The notes under the pieces: model-generated
What the model was told of the DNA's origin: nothing
Database searches by the model: none
The model's input: the letters and a program-made list of their open reading frames with translations, nothing else
Position numbers and translations under genes: made by a program
Shown here: positions 10,843-23,196 of the stretch, piece after piece
Layout of the letters: each line of letters starts with the position of its first letter
Numbering within the stretch: position 1 is the first letter of the stretch
Origin: Cylindrodendrum hubeiense
Taxonomy: Eukaryota; Ascomycota; Sordariomycetes; Hypocreales; Nectriaceae
Assembly: GCA_014621425.1 (NCBI GenBank)
Contig: JAANBB010000059.1
Location: 62,001-126,000 of the forward strand
Direction of reading: 5' to 3'
DNA: 64,000 nucleotides

Positions 10843-12367
10843 CTAATACATAGAAAGATCATTCGTTGTGGTCATTTCTCTCCAATCGCAGCCAGTGTCG
10901 TCGTTTCGTGTGCGGCAGCTTTTCATTGGAGTAGCAGACTCGCTATCATCCTAATTAGCAATGTCTCGAAGGCGAAATCAAGCATTCTTACCTCGCGGGT
11001 TTTTCTAAAGTCGGCGTAGAAGTCATTCCAAATTGATTTCTCGATACAATCGTCCTTGCCATTGATAGCTGTACAGTTGGGCTGGGTCACCTGCCGTAAC
11101 GCCTCGGGCGTGTCGATCCATGGCTTCGGGATAGGCCAGTCAGAGAAGTGAACAAACTTGGCTTCGCTCAAGATGACGGCAGGGTCCCATTCCTCGCGAT
11201 CCGAGCCAAGATAAGCGACATGGTTAGTTCGGCGATACTCCCCCGTCACCATATCATATGGCCGGTGAGGGAGGATGAGGGCGCTGTCGTAGTATAGCTG
11301 GTTGACAATCTCCATATCGTAATCATTCTCGGTGACGGTGTCCATCTTTTTCATAATACGGTCGAACTCGACTGCATCAGGTTGGATGAGCATGACTTGT
11401 GACGAAAGAGTTCTCTGCGGGGGATCATCGCTGAGCAGCCAGTAGGCTCGAGGCATCGCGACAGGACAGGGCGGGAGCAGGAAGAGCTCGTCCATATGCT
11501 GTAGGATTGTCCCGTCGGAGTCGAGCGAGAGGACGCGATCGTATTGGGTTTGGTTGAAAGCAAGGAGCTTGGTGAAGGAGTCGGCCCATGTAGCTGCATC
11601 TCCATATTAACAAGATGTTTCGCGAAACGGAATGACCAAGTAAACTCACCATCCGAACCCGTGTGGTGCTGGATCTCAATTGGCATCAATTTGACCTGGT
11701 ACTCGTCCCGCGACTTGATCAAGAGGCGTCCGACTTCAGACTCCGACTCGGTTGCCTTTGGGTCGAGCATTTCGAATGGGTACATCATCACGCGGTCGGC
11801 CTTGCTCCCGAGGCGGTGCAGCGTCTCGAATATCATGACCGAATTACACAGATAATCGCTGTCGGTGACATATTGAGTGTAAGCAAACCGGGACCAATCT
11901 ACGTCATCGCCTGAGGGGTCGTGAGACTGGTGGCTCGTCGCGTTTGACTCGCTGCCCTTGGTGCTACCTGTATGGTCCTCGTGATGGTCGTCTTGGTGGT
12001 CGCTTTGATGGTCGTCTTGAGAGTCGTCATGAGAGTCGTCATGGGAGTCATGGTGATCGGAGGAGGAGGGCTTTTGCGCCTCCAGATCTGTCGACGAACC
12101 CTGCTCCTTGGGCTCCTGGTCGAAGACTGCCATTGTCGGGATGGCGCCTCGACCTGCCCCAGTCGGTGTAGCGATCACCACGTCGCTATCGATGTAGTCG
12201 CCGGTGAATTTCGCCTCGCCATCGGTCTCCGTCTGGGATTGCTCCGCCCATGATTGCGTCTTGGGAGAGCTCGGGTAGCTGTAGTCGTACTTGTTGCTGA
12301 AAGTGTAGAAGAGGAACATGCACAGGATGGTCGCCAACGCAACTAACCGAAGTCGAGTCGACACCAT
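10843..12367 (-). CDS. Type II membrane glycosyltransferase (GNT1/GT8-like)
   Basis: Three exons on the minus strand: 12367-11650, 11593-10992 and 10950-10843, giving 475 residues. After an 8-residue basic start comes one hydrophobic anchor (about residues 8-24), so it is a Golgi-type signal-anchor protein. A stem follows with a His/Asp/Ser repeat (about residues 103-132). The catalytic part has the DxD motif as Asp264-Ser265-Asp266 in LSLDSDG, followed by HMDELF, as in glycogenin-like and N-acetylglucosaminyltransferase GNT1 proteins. The second intron is very short (41 bases, GTAAGA..GCTAAT..TTAG); reading through it would end the protein at 10923 with a less plausible hydrophobic tail. The likely role is adding a sugar to glycoproteins or glycolipids in the Golgi; the sugar is not predictable. 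Confidence 0.85.
11975..12057. repeat. In-frame 12-bp-period minisatellite
   Basis: Degenerate 12-base units of the kind TGGTCGTCTTGG / GAGTCGTCATGA lie inside the glycosyltransferase exon and encode alternating His and Asp pairs on the minus strand. The array keeps the reading frame. Confidence 0.75.
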
Positions 12368-14457
12368 GGTTGCGCGATCTCGGACCTACGTCACAGCGGA
12401 TGGACGGCGCGTCAAATCTCACCGCGGAGAGGACATTGGGGGAGAGAAGTTCAAGACATGGTGGGCAAAACGGACTGGAATGAAGCTGCAAATGACTACA
12501 TCCTTCCGCCGCCTATCCATATCGGTGCCCACGTAATATTGCGCCTCATTCCTGGCTCAGGTCCAATGAGGCATGGTCTCCCTCCATGCAGAAAGGTAAA
12601 AAACGCGTCCGTTCATTGGCCAAGCCGCCATTATGCTGTTTGATCCTTCGTGTTGTATCACGACAGGGAAATTGCAATCTCAGCCCCACGAAGTGGTTCC
12701 TTCCAGTAATAGGATAGCTTCTGACGCATAGCCCCGGTATGAGCCGTTGAGGGCGTGGGTCTGACGTGCCCAAAGCTTAACTTTTACATGGTTGCAGGCA
12801 GTTGGGCGTCGGGGAAATACGCGGAAATGCGATGACAGACCTATAAATGACGGCAATATACTTGAAGAATGCGCTGTCGTGTTCTCTGTAATCGCTGTCG
12901 GATCTCGTTACCAAGAGAGGCGACCGCGACGAGACAGATTGGAACAGATGCACACGTCTGTTGGTTATTGGCTAGCCTCTTTGAGTAGGTACCTATTAAA
13001 TTACTATCCTCTCACAGCTGAGATTATGTTCTGTGTGCCGTTATCCGGTCAAGTGCCGGTCTCCCGCACCCACACTCCGTCATCGCAGGCGCTTTCTCCT
13101 GTTCATTGGACAGTCGTTGACAGTACGCAATATCGTCAGGACACTATGTCAGCCCTATAGGGGTAGAATGGGTGCAACCCCAATTTGCATAGCACATGTC
13201 AAAGTTCAACATATTGCCCGGTCTTGCATCACCTGTAAACGGAGAAAAGAATAGCTACGGAGTAGTGCATCAGTCATTTAATGGCTCAGAAGAGCGAGAG
13301 TGCCGAGAAGTATCTACAGGAACTGGTCGAAGTCGCAACCAACGCATGGACGCTTGGACGCTTGTTCTCGAGCGGCTTCCACCATTGTCCATAGAGTACG
13401 CCCCCAGTGACGAATCGCATCACCATAGTGATGTGCCACAGGATTTACCTCACGATGACGATCAAGCGGTTGAGACTACATCCTCTAACCACACTCTAGG
13501 TCCTGAAGTGGTTGATGTAACTGTTTCCCAAAATAAAGACAGTCCCGGCTTGCAACAGCCCACCAAGGATTTACAGAAAATAAATACAATACAAGATCGA
13601 TGAATACGATGCGCGCGCTCTAATATTTGTGCGAATACGTAGTATGCAGTATTTTATTATATATCTGATTGCTGGAGAAGTGAAATGAGAAATGTCAGCA
13701 CAACTGCACCCCCGTAACAGACTAATGTCAAGCAAGCAGCGGCTTCCACAGCCAGCGGCTATGTTGAGGAACTCCGCGACCCAGCGACGCCAGCCGGCAC
13801 CGCCTGTATTGTTCCATGCCTGGTATGGTAGCTTAATGTTTCTAGAAACAAGTAATCGGCCTTTTCTGTCTCCAGCTTCCGGTGGCAATGCGTCCTTAAG
13901 ATATCACAAGCCGCCGACCCTCTTGTATACAAACGGAGCTGCAGAGAACAAGGTCGAGGTAGTAGGTAGTTTCTTGGTATCAAAAATAGAGTATTGCAAT
14001 GGCGATTTCGACACATCTTGATGAATTGCGTACTCAAGACCTTGAGATAACCCGATGCTGATGTAGTCACCCAGCCAGTCGAGAAAGATGGCACTCCGCA
14101 TTTCAGCTGATAGTAAACAATGTTCATACAAACTGGGCCAAACAACAATCGAAAGGGTGCGGAAATCATATTAAGGTGGGCGCATGAATACCTCTTTATG
14201 GTCTAGTTATGTATCATTTTCGCATGGATGGCATTCCCACCACCCAGAATAACCCAAGGAACAGATTCATATACCACCCTCGCTATGCCTCACCCCGCAA
14301 AGGGATTCAACGGCCATCGCGTCTCCCCAAGCGCGCCTAGCATAAATAGGTAAAATCATCCTGAATGGACGAAAAGGTCGGATTCCTGGGGTTGGTGCTT
14401 CAGGTCGCCCATGGGGAGGATTCCCGCCCCCGCCTCAGGGCCTCTTGGAATACTTTA
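12368..14457. other. Intergenic region, 2.1 kb
   Basis: The first 200 bases are the promoter side of the glycosyltransferase. An ATG-started frame of 135 codons at 13196-13603 is low-complexity and matches nothing I know. No supported gene, RNA or repeat. Confidence 0.5.
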
Positions 14458-14995
14458 TTAGATCTTTGCTTGGATGTTCCAGGGCTTGGAAACCACGCCC
14501 ATGCACTTAATCTCGATATCCGTGTTGGCCGGTAGAGTCTTGACGGCAACACAGCTGAAAAGCAAGAGGCATTAATTAGTCCGTTTCACGACACGCGACG
14601 AGGGGGCCTCAACTTACGTTCGGGCAGGCTTGACATCGCCCCAGTAGGTCTCGTAGACCTCGTTCATCTTGGCAAAATCTCCCATGTCGGCGAGGTAAAT
14701 GTTGACCTCGACGACATCATTGATGCTCGAGCCAGACGCATCAAGAACCGCAGAGAGGTTCTGGATGACCCGGTGCTGCACGACATAATTCATTAGCATT
14801 GCAGCTCCTCCGTGGCTCGATGGCCGGGATTGACTTTACAGTGTGAGCCTGGATATCTCCGTCGATAATCTTGCCCGTCGCAGGGTCCTGGGCAATTGAG
14901 CCGGAGGTGTAGACGAAGCCGTTGGCAACAATGGCCTGGTTGAAGACCGGGAGCGGGGCCGGTGCCTTGTCCGTGAAGATGGCGATGCGAGACAT
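14458..14995 (-). CDS. RidA/YjgF/UK114 family enamine deaminase
   Basis: Three exons on the minus strand: 14995-14840, 14775-14618 and 14554-14458, with introns of 64 and 63 bases; 136 residues, the usual RidA length. Family landmarks are NGFVYTSGSIAQDPATG near the start, GDIQAHTHRVIQNLSAVLDASGSS across the first splice, DVVEVNIYLADM, and the end signature KPARTCVAVKTLPANTDIEIKCMGV, whose Arg is the substrate-binding residue of the family. RidA proteins hydrolyse reactive 2-aminoacrylate-type enamines made by pyridoxal-phosphate enzymes. No clear mitochondrial presequence is seen, so the protein is probably cytosolic. Confidence 0.93.
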
Positions 14996-16106
14996 CTTTT
15001 AATGATTGTTTTGTGAAAATCTGCTTATTTGTGCGGATATGATTATACTTTGATTTTGTCTGAGTAATGTTGATGGGATCTCCAATATATGCTGTTGGAG
15101 TGCGGGGATGTTAGAGTTGGTGGAGTGCAGGCTCCGATGCGACCTTGTTAGCTCGATTATTTATCAGCAGCCTCGGAATTGGATCGCATCATCTAACGCA
15201 TAGGATCGGGTTAAACGTCACCGGCTTATCAAACCCAAGATCCTGTGACATGACAAATCCCCAGTGCGCTTTATCGAACCCGCAGTCAGAGAAACTCGGA
15301 GTTCACTTCTTGAACCGAAGGCCCCACACAAATAGACTCGCAGTCTCCTTCCTTAGTTCAAGACCGAGATCGGAGGCGAGCCATGTGTTCGTCGCATATA
15401 TCTCAGCTCGTCGATTCAACATAACAGCCCATCACCTCAGCCAAATCTAGAAATGACCTGTTTCCATTGCTGTGCTTGTTTCTAAACTAATGGAGTTATA
15501 CAACCGACGACATATTGAGTCTCTGGGGTGAGGACGTAAAATCGGTGTATGGGTTAAATCATTCAGGGCGGGGCCAAATCTTCAATATTTTGCCAGTATG
15601 CGGTTCCTACCTGAGATTCAAAATCACCGTATCTCTAGTAGTTCCTTACTCAACGATCATCCGTTGTGGAAAGGCATATATTGTTTGCCGTGTGAAGGAA
15701 CTGGTCCAGGTTTTGACTACCAATGAAGCAGACGAGCATCCTGCAACTAGCTTCAATTTTGTTGTTTCCAACAGTATCGACTTCAAATTGTCGATGTGAT
15801 CAAAGGCTACGATGAGAGCAGCTGGAACGGCTAGGAAGGCTATTCAAAGGGGGTTCCTTGAACCCCTGAGCGCGATTTCGTGAAGCAGCCGTTGCATACC
15901 CGCTGGGCATAGTCGTCTATATTCGACTGGCATCACAGGAATAACCAAGTCTTCGTAAATAAGTGCTGTATTTAGATGTCCGCTGTTTTCTAAGCCTAGG
16001 TGTCCAGAAAACAGCGGATTGGTGAACCAGACCCAACGCCGTCGCTATGCTCTTGTCGCCATTTGACATTTGGCTCCTCGATTGGAAAACTACCAACCAG
16101 GATTAA
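14996..16106. other. Intergenic region, 1.1 kb
   Basis: Contains the RidA promoter on its left side and the 3' flank of the ELYS gene on its right. The one structured element is the 13-bp hairpin at 15979-16018. No supported gene. Confidence 0.55.
15979..16018. repeat. Perfect 13-bp inverted repeat (hairpin)
   Basis: TCCGCTGTTTTCT at 15979-15991 and AGAAAACAGCGGA at 16006-16018 are exact inverse complements around a 14-base loop that itself contains the palindrome CCTAGG. It lies about 90 bases past the stop of the ELYS-like gene. It could be a small mobile-element relic or a 3'-end structure. Confidence 0.8.
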
Positions 16107-17139
16107 TCACTCCGATTGTCCGCCGATACCACCCTTGATTCCCTCCAGAACCCCTGACCACTGACCGCCGTGTCTTACGTTGGCCACTTCGGAGAACCGA
16201 TCGCAGGCAATCATCCGGATCAACAGCGTGTCCTTGGCCTTCTTGTGGCTCTTTCCATTACCAACGGTCAAGTACTCCTCGAACCACTCCTCTTCTGCAG
16301 AATCCAAAGGCAAGAATGCAAGCTCCGAGGCCCGGTTTGAGAACTCCTCTCCATTTCGACCCTCCAAAACGGATGCAACCAGCTGTCGGAAGAGCAACTG
16401 GCGGGTGTGGGTGGGGTGTGTACGAGAGTAGAACAGTGCTTCCGAAACACTCGTTCGGGCCATCGCATCGAAGAGCAGCTCAAGGGCGGCTGACGTCTTG
16501 AGGATCGGCTGGACAGTCTGGAAGTAGGACAACGCCAGGGTATAGTCGTTGCCATGGGCACGGCGAACGAGAACAGTGATAATGTCGTCGGCAAAATCGG
16601 GGATGAGGGAAGGGTGTGCGATATACTCGAGGGCATGCTAAAAGAAAAAAATTGTCAGTTGCCGCAGTCACTGAAGTGGAGGAGGCGTCTTACCGCAAAA
16701 TCTTGCTTGTCCATGTACCACAGGCCCTTCATGAAGATCTGGTACTTTTTGGGCATCCCAGAAGCATCCACAAAGGCCTCTGATACGCTCTGGCGACCGG
16801 ATGTCTCGTCAAAGTCGAGGAGAACATAGTAGAAGAGGGAGAACTTGTAGTGCATCGACATGTTGGCATCGCAGATTTGCTGGTGCAGTTGCTTCAGGGC
16901 ATTGTCGGTTTTAGGAGGGTAGACCTTGGCTAAGGACAACACTGTCAGCAACCCATCGGTTTCCATTCGTCGTAGGTCTACGCACCCTTGGTAATACCCA
17001 CGGCTCTCAGCACTCGGTCAATGAAGAGAATTCCATCGAAGCTCTTGCGGGAGCTCTCAATCTCCTGTTGCAGCTTGCGGTCGTAGGGGTTCGGTGACCC
17101 CGCGGGGAATACATCGTGGAGGTGGGTATAGTTGAACAT
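16107..17139 (-). CDS. ELYS-like nuclear pore protein
   Basis: Three exons on the minus strand: 17139-16986, 16929-16694 and 16637-16107, with introns of 56 bases each; 306 residues. The N-terminus (DVFPAGSPNPYDRKLQQEI..SFDGILFIDRVL) and the helical repeats that follow match the ELYS-like domain of fungal nucleoporins, which is this short alpha-solenoid without the beta-propeller and AT-hook parts of animal ELYS. In Aspergillus An-ELYS joins the Nup84 core complex at the nuclear rim. The gene is divergent from SMC4 with 426 bases between the two start codons. The C-terminus is Gly-rich. Confidence 0.85.
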
Positions 17140-17565
17140 GGTGTTGGTTAATGGCCGTAAATCGCAAAATGATCACGAAATGCCAGACTGGTAATTGACA
17201 AACAACACCTTACCCAAGCTTGGAAGCTATCGCGAACAAACAGCATTGGCGCCTGGACCTCGCGAGGTCACGTGAATACATGGGGCTTCCATCCCCAGGC
17301 ACCCCTGACGTGCGAGGTACGTATTGTTTACAAACCTGCGGAGCCCTAGCGACCGATCGGGACATTTCCAAACAAACGCGGGGCGCAAGCACTTTGTGAC
17401 CGCTCAAACTCCAACACGACACATTCCCAAGCAGACATCCCGGTAAGGCACCGGCTTTCACTTCAGACGGCATCGTCACTTGCGATTAGCAACCGTCGGC
17501 CTATTATTTTATTTCATTTTCTTTCTTTGCGTGTCTAGCACCAGCTGCTAGAGCTGCCCACCACC
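17140..17565. promoter_or_regulatory. Shared promoter region, ELYS and SMC4
   Basis: The 426 bases between two divergent start codons must hold both promoters. A CACGTG E-box sits at 17269-17274. The last part before SMC4 is a pyrimidine-rich leader (TTTCATTTTCTTTCTTT), typical of fungal transcription starts. Confidence 0.6.
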
Positions 17566-20500
17566 ATGTCAGAGGCTTCACCCACGAGGCCGTCTCGACG
17601 CGCCGCAACCAGGCGCACCGCCATTATCGACTCCGACGACGAAGAGGAAATCTCCAACCGCACCAAGGCTCACGACGATGAGGAGGAGACTTCGAACCCC
17701 CGGCACCTAAGAGTCCTGCCAAGCGACAGACCCGGAGCGGGCGCAAGTCATCCGCCCCCGCTCCAGCTACAGCGCCCGCACCCGCTACCCGACGAGGTCG
17801 CCCGCGGAAGGCTCCAGCTTCGGCCTCGACGATTGAGCCTAGCGAGGTCTTCGACGCTGACACCACGATCAAGCCCGACCCAGACTCTCCCCCGAAGAAG
17901 GCATCGCCTCGGAAGCGCAAGAGCACTGCGCCTCGAAGCTCGATGGCTTCAATCCCCGACCTTGCCCCGCCGACACCCCAGCCTACCGCTTCGCCAGAGT
18001 CCTCACACATTCAGGCCTCAGCTTTGGCCGACATCACCACATCCAGTGTGAATACACAAAATCCAGATGACACCGCGGCCACTATCAAACCGATCAAGCC
18101 CATGGACACCATCATGGAGAAGCCCATGGACATTATGCTCAAGGCCCGAACAATGCCCGTCCCCATTGTCGAGGACACGACCCCCAAGCCCCGAATTGTC
18201 CTCACATACTTGATCCTCAACAACTTCAAGAGTTACGCCGGCAGACAAGAGGTTGGCCCCTTCCACGCATCCTTCTCGTCAGTCGTTGGGCCCAACGGTT
18301 CGGGCAAGTCCAACGTCATTGACTCGTTGCTCTTCGTCTTTGGTTTCCGTGCCAGCAAGATGCGACAAGGAAAGATCTCCGCCCTCATTCACAACTCTGC
18401 GCAACACCCGAACCTCGACCATTGTGAGGTTGCAGTCCACTTCCAGGAGGTTATGGATCAGGTTAGTACACTCCATTAAGCACAGGATCCCAAACTGACA
18501 AATCTTAGCCTGGCGGCGACCACGAGGTTATCCCCAACTCCGAGCTCATCATCTCCCGAAAGGCTTTCAAAAACAACTCAAGCAAATACTACATCAACGG
18601 CAAAGAATCCAACTTTACGACCGTCACAACCCTGCTCCGAGACCGAGGCGTCGACCTTGACCACAAGCGTTTCCTCATTCTCCAGGGTGAAGTTGAGTCG
18701 ATTGCTCAAATGAAGCCAAAGGCTGGCAACGAACATGAGGATGGTCTGCTCGAGTACCTCGAGGATATCATTGGAACTTCCAAGTACAAGACTCCGATCG
18801 AGGAATCTGCAACTGAAGTCGAGACTCTCAACGAGATCTGCATGGAGAAGAGCGGTCGAGTACAGCATGTTGAGAAGGAAAAGAACAGCCTAGAGGACAA
18901 GAAGGACAAGGCCCTTGCGTTCGTTCGCGATGAGAACGAACTGGCGATGAAGCAGTCTGCCCTCTACCAGCTGTTCATTCATGAATGCAATGACAACATC
19001 ACTGTTACCGAGGAGGCGATCAACCAGATGCAGGCCCAGCTGGATGTTGAACTCGAGAAACATCACGGCGGCCAGCAGGTCATCAAGGCGCTCGAAAAGT
19101 CCCACGCCAAGGGCGCCAAAGAGTTTGAGTCTCAAGAGAAGGAAACTCAAGCCTTGGTCAAAGAAATGGCCAAGTTTGAACAAGAGCGTGTCAAGTTTGA
19201 CGAGAAGCGAAAGTTCTTGGCAGACAAGAAGAAGAAGCTCGAGAAGACCATCCATAACGCCGAATCCTCCTCTGCTGAAGCCGACGAGACCATCGAACAA
19301 TGCGGGCAGGATATTGAGACGCGGACCGAGGAGATCGCCGAGCTGGAGGCACAAGTGGAGGCGGAGGAAGCGGAGCTTACCAAGATCCGTGAGGGTTTGA
19401 AGGGCAAGACTCAAGCCTTTTCAGACCAGATCGCCGCCAAGCAGAAGGCCCTCGAGCCATGGATGGAGAAGATCAACCAGAAACAATCAGCAATCGCTGT
19501 CGCTGACAGCGAGTTGAACATTCTCCAGGAAAAAGCAAACGCTGGCGCTGTCGCTCTGGAGGATCTCGAGACCAAGATCACCTCGATTGAGCAAGGCAAG
19601 GAGGCGAAGCTGAAGGAACTCAAGTCTTGCGAAGCGGAGAAGGCCGAGCTCCTTGAGGAGGCGGCCAGGATGAAATCTGAGCTTGAGGTTCTCTCTGGAC
19701 AGGAGCCCAAGATTCGATCCAAGATCTCCAACGCACGACAAAAGGCCGACGAGGCTCGTTCGAGTCTGTCCAATACCCAGACCCGAGGCAATGTCCTTGC
19801 AGCGCTCATGCGCATGAGGGAGTCGGGACGTATTGATGGTTTCGATGGGCGACTCGGAAACCTGGGCACCATTGATCAAAAGTACGACGTCGCTATCTCG
19901 ACAGCTGTCGGCGCCCTCGACAACTTCGTGACTGAGACCGTGGATGCTGGTCAGCAGTGCATCGAATACCTACGAAAGAACAACCTGGGACGAGGCAACT
20001 TCATCTGTCTCGACAAGTTGAGGGTACGAGACATGTCGACTATCCAGACCCCTGAAAATGCTCCTCGACTGTTTGATCTGGTCAAGGCCAAGGAGGACAA
20101 GTTCCGACCGGCCTTCTACCACGCCATGCAGGACACTCTAGTCGCAACGGACCTTGCGCAGGCAAACAGGATTGCGTACGGGGCGAAGCGATGGCGAGTT
20201 GTGACCCTTGAGGGCGAGCTCATCGACAAGTCTGGTACAATGTCAGGTGGTGGATCCACTGTCAAGAGAGGCCTCATGTCATCCAAGCTTGTTGCAAACA
20301 TCACCAAGGAAGAGGTCTCGAAGCTTGAGGGCGATCGTGATGGATGGGAATCCAAGTTCCAAGAGTTCCAAGAGTATCAACGAGAGTGCGAGACCCGACT
20401 CAAGCAGCTGAACGTGGAAATTCCTGCTCTCGACATCAAGATGCAGAAGATTGGCTTGGAGGTTGACAGTGCCACACGAAATGTTGCCGATCTCCAGCGA

Positions 20501-22209
20501 CGAATCAAGGAATTGAGCAAGGAGCACCAGCCCTCAGCTTCAGACAACAACCGCATCGCAGCCTTGCAAAAGGATATCGCTAAGCTCAACAAGGAGGTTG
20601 AGAAGCTGCATGGGGAGACATCCAGCGTGGAAGAGGAGATCAAGGCACTGCAGGACAAGATCATGGAAGTCGGTGGTGAGAAGCTTCGCGCTCAACGAGC
20701 CAAGGTCGACTCCATCAAGGAAGAGATTACTTCTCACAATGAGGAAATCTCCACTGCCGAGGTTGGCAAGGCAAAGGCCGAGAAGCAGAAGACAAAGCTT
20801 GAGAAGGATCACGCCAAGGCCACAAAGGATATCGATGCCGCAGCCAGGGATCTACAAAAACTTGAAGATGACATCAACCACCAGGGCGAAAGGGCTGAGG
20901 AACTCCAAAGCCAAGTCGAAGAAGCCGAGGAGGGTCTTGGCGCCAAGAAGAAGGAGCTCAAGTCCTTGAAGGCTGAGCTGGACGAGAAGTTGACCGAGTT
21001 GAACGAAACCAGAGCTGTGGAAATTGAGATGCGAAACAAGCTCGAGGAGAATCAGAAGGCTCTGGGTGAGAACCAGAAGCGACTTCGCTACTGGGATGAC
21101 AAGCACTCCAAGTTGATCCTTCAGGACTTGGATGATCTCATCGGCAACTCTACCCCCAGCCAGGTGAAGCAAGAGCGTAGAGACGATAGCACAGCAGGTG
21201 ATGAGGACGTCGAGATGGGCGATGCTCCCGCTGAAGACGTCGACATGACTGACGTACCTGCCGATGATGATGAGGAGGAGGAGGAGCAGGATTCTGGAGA
21301 GGAAGAGCAGTCCAGTGGTCAGCCCAACGAACTTCCCAGGTACACTCCGGATGAGCTTGCCGACATGAGCAAGGAGACCCTCAAGGGCGAAATTGCTGCT
21401 CTCGAAGAGAAGACTCAAAACGTCAATGTCGACCTCGGTGTCCTTTCTGAGTACCGCCGACGAGTGGAAGAGCATGCCTCTCGATCTTCAGATCTCCAGT
21501 CAGCCATTGCGCAGCGAGACTCAGCCAAGAAGCGCTGCGACGACCTGCGCCGACTCCGACTGGAAGGCTTCATGGAAGGATTCAGCGCCATCTCTCTCCG
21601 GTTGAAGGAGATGTACCAAATGATCACCATGGGTGGTAACGCCGAGCTGGAGCTTGTGGACAGCCTAGACCCCTTCAGCGAAGGCATTCTGTTCAGTGTG
21701 ATGCCACCGAAGAAGAGCTGGAAGAACATCAGCAACCTGTCTGGTGGTGAGAAGACGCTGAGTAGTTTGGCTCTGGTGTTTGCTCTGCATCACTACAAGC
21801 CGACTCCCTTGTACGTCATGGACGAGATTGACGCTGCGTTGGATTTCAGAAACGTAAGTATTCCCATTCCCCTTGACGGTCTTTGTGCGAGACACTCGGC
21901 TGCAACCAGCCCAGTCGCACCCCTTTTGGGTCACCATGACATCGCTTCTACTTTTCTCGACACTAACACCCCTTGCAGGTCTCAATCGTTGCCAACTACA
22001 TCAAGGAGCGCACCAAGAATGCCCAATTCGTTGTCATCTCGCTCCGAAACAACATGTTTGAGCTTGCGGCGCGACTCGTGGGAGTGTACAAGGTCAACCA
22101 TATGACCAAGAGTGTAACGATTGAGAACAAGGACTATATTGTGAGACCACAGAGCCAGCACAAGCAGCAAAACAGTCAGACGACGATGACGACGTTGGCA
22201 CTTCGATAG
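17566..22209 (+). CDS. SMC4: Condensin subunit SMC4 (apparent frameshift at 17697-17701)
   Basis: Exons 17566-18461, 18509-21853 and 21979-22209, with introns of 47 and 125 bases. The ATP-binding Walker A (GPNGSGKS) is at 18288-18311, then FGFRASKMRQ. Long coiled coils flank a hinge (about 19800-20280, including GRIDGFDGRLG and SGTMSGGG). An acidic insert lies at 21190-21340. The ABC signature LSGGEK is at 21737-21754 and Walker B (MDEID) at 21818-21832. These are the SMC4 class of condensin, which compacts mitotic chromosomes with SMC2. The frame starting at the ATG (good context ACCACCATG) runs only to a C5 run at 17697-17701; the conserved protein continues one frame back. One more C would give a single 1490-residue protein, so I read this as a base missing from the sequence, not a dead gene. 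Otherwise translation would have to begin at an internal ATG such as 17943. Confidence 0.93.
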
Positions 22210-23196
22210 TCAGTGCGGGTTAATGATGATGAACGGGACATCTAATTGTGTATATGACGACGTATATGGACTTGGTTGCTGGGCTTGATGGGTAATGATT
22301 ACCAGGACAGGCGTGTGGCTTTGATAATGATTTTATTGATGATGTTTTAATTGTTGCCTTTGCACCTCCTCACTTCCCATGGCGACGTACGGCGGCTCAC
22401 GATATGGGTGACTCTCGTGGGCGAGACACACTTAACTGTTGCCGATGAAGTTCCCCTGATTCACCCTGTGTATTGTTACCAGCTCTTCACCCCTCTTGAC
22501 CCCAAACTGGGGAATGGTCCACTCGCATTTCAGTACCACGGCGGGCTTGCATCCGGCTCGACAGCTGATGGCAGAAATATTGGGTGAGCACTATTTCCAC
22601 AAGGCGTGAACACGCCTTGGCCATGGTGTACAGATTTCATATGATGCATGATCTCCCGTGGTGTACAGATCTACTGTGATGCACAAATCTCACCTTCCTC
22701 GCTAAAGTATGATGGTTCAGGTCCTGTAACATCCCGGCTATAGCTCAGGAGTCGGCGAGAGAAACGGTCTTCCGAGACCTGAAGGCTACGCTTGCGGGGC
22801 GCCAACAATGGAACCGGATTCTATCAGGATGATGGCATCTAGAGTGAGACCCTTCGTCACAAGAGGGTTCAAGGAGACATTCAGAAGCGCCGGTGTTCAA
22901 TTTGCGCTGCAAGCTTCCTCAGTCGGATCTTTTGATGACTTACACTCGCCGCCACATCTCTCGGCTCACACTACCATGAGGAATCACTCCGCTTCTTGGT
23001 GTCTCTCAATACAGCCTCTTTACTTCCGTTGTATGAGTGTCTGGCATCTCCTCAGGTGGTTTCGGCAAATGAAGTCATGCCTGCGCTTCGCCCTATAACT
23101 AATAACAACATAGTCTTTGAGAGTCACTCACACTCATTTCGCAGTCGGCTCCCTAGACCTACCTTCTCCCACTCTCGTTAGCATATCCATTTCTCC
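22210..23196. other. Intergenic region with small repeats
   Basis: No supported gene or RNA. It holds a 20-bp palindrome (22600-22619) and, next to it, a 35-bp imperfect direct repeat (22625-22694). Confidence 0.55.
22600..22694. repeat. 20-bp palindrome plus 35-bp direct repeat
   Basis: CAAGGCGTG AA CACGCCTTG (22600-22619) is a perfect 9-2-9 palindrome. It is followed by two imperfect 35-base units that both begin GGTGTACAGAT and contain TGATGCA (22625 and 22660). Confidence 0.7.

Noticed and set aside
13033..13254. RSCITCKRRKE ending, like the start of a Zn2Cys6 cluster
   Set aside because: It is followed at once by a stop, and no frame nearby continues the cysteine pattern or a regulator domain. 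Could be a relic, but chance is as likely.
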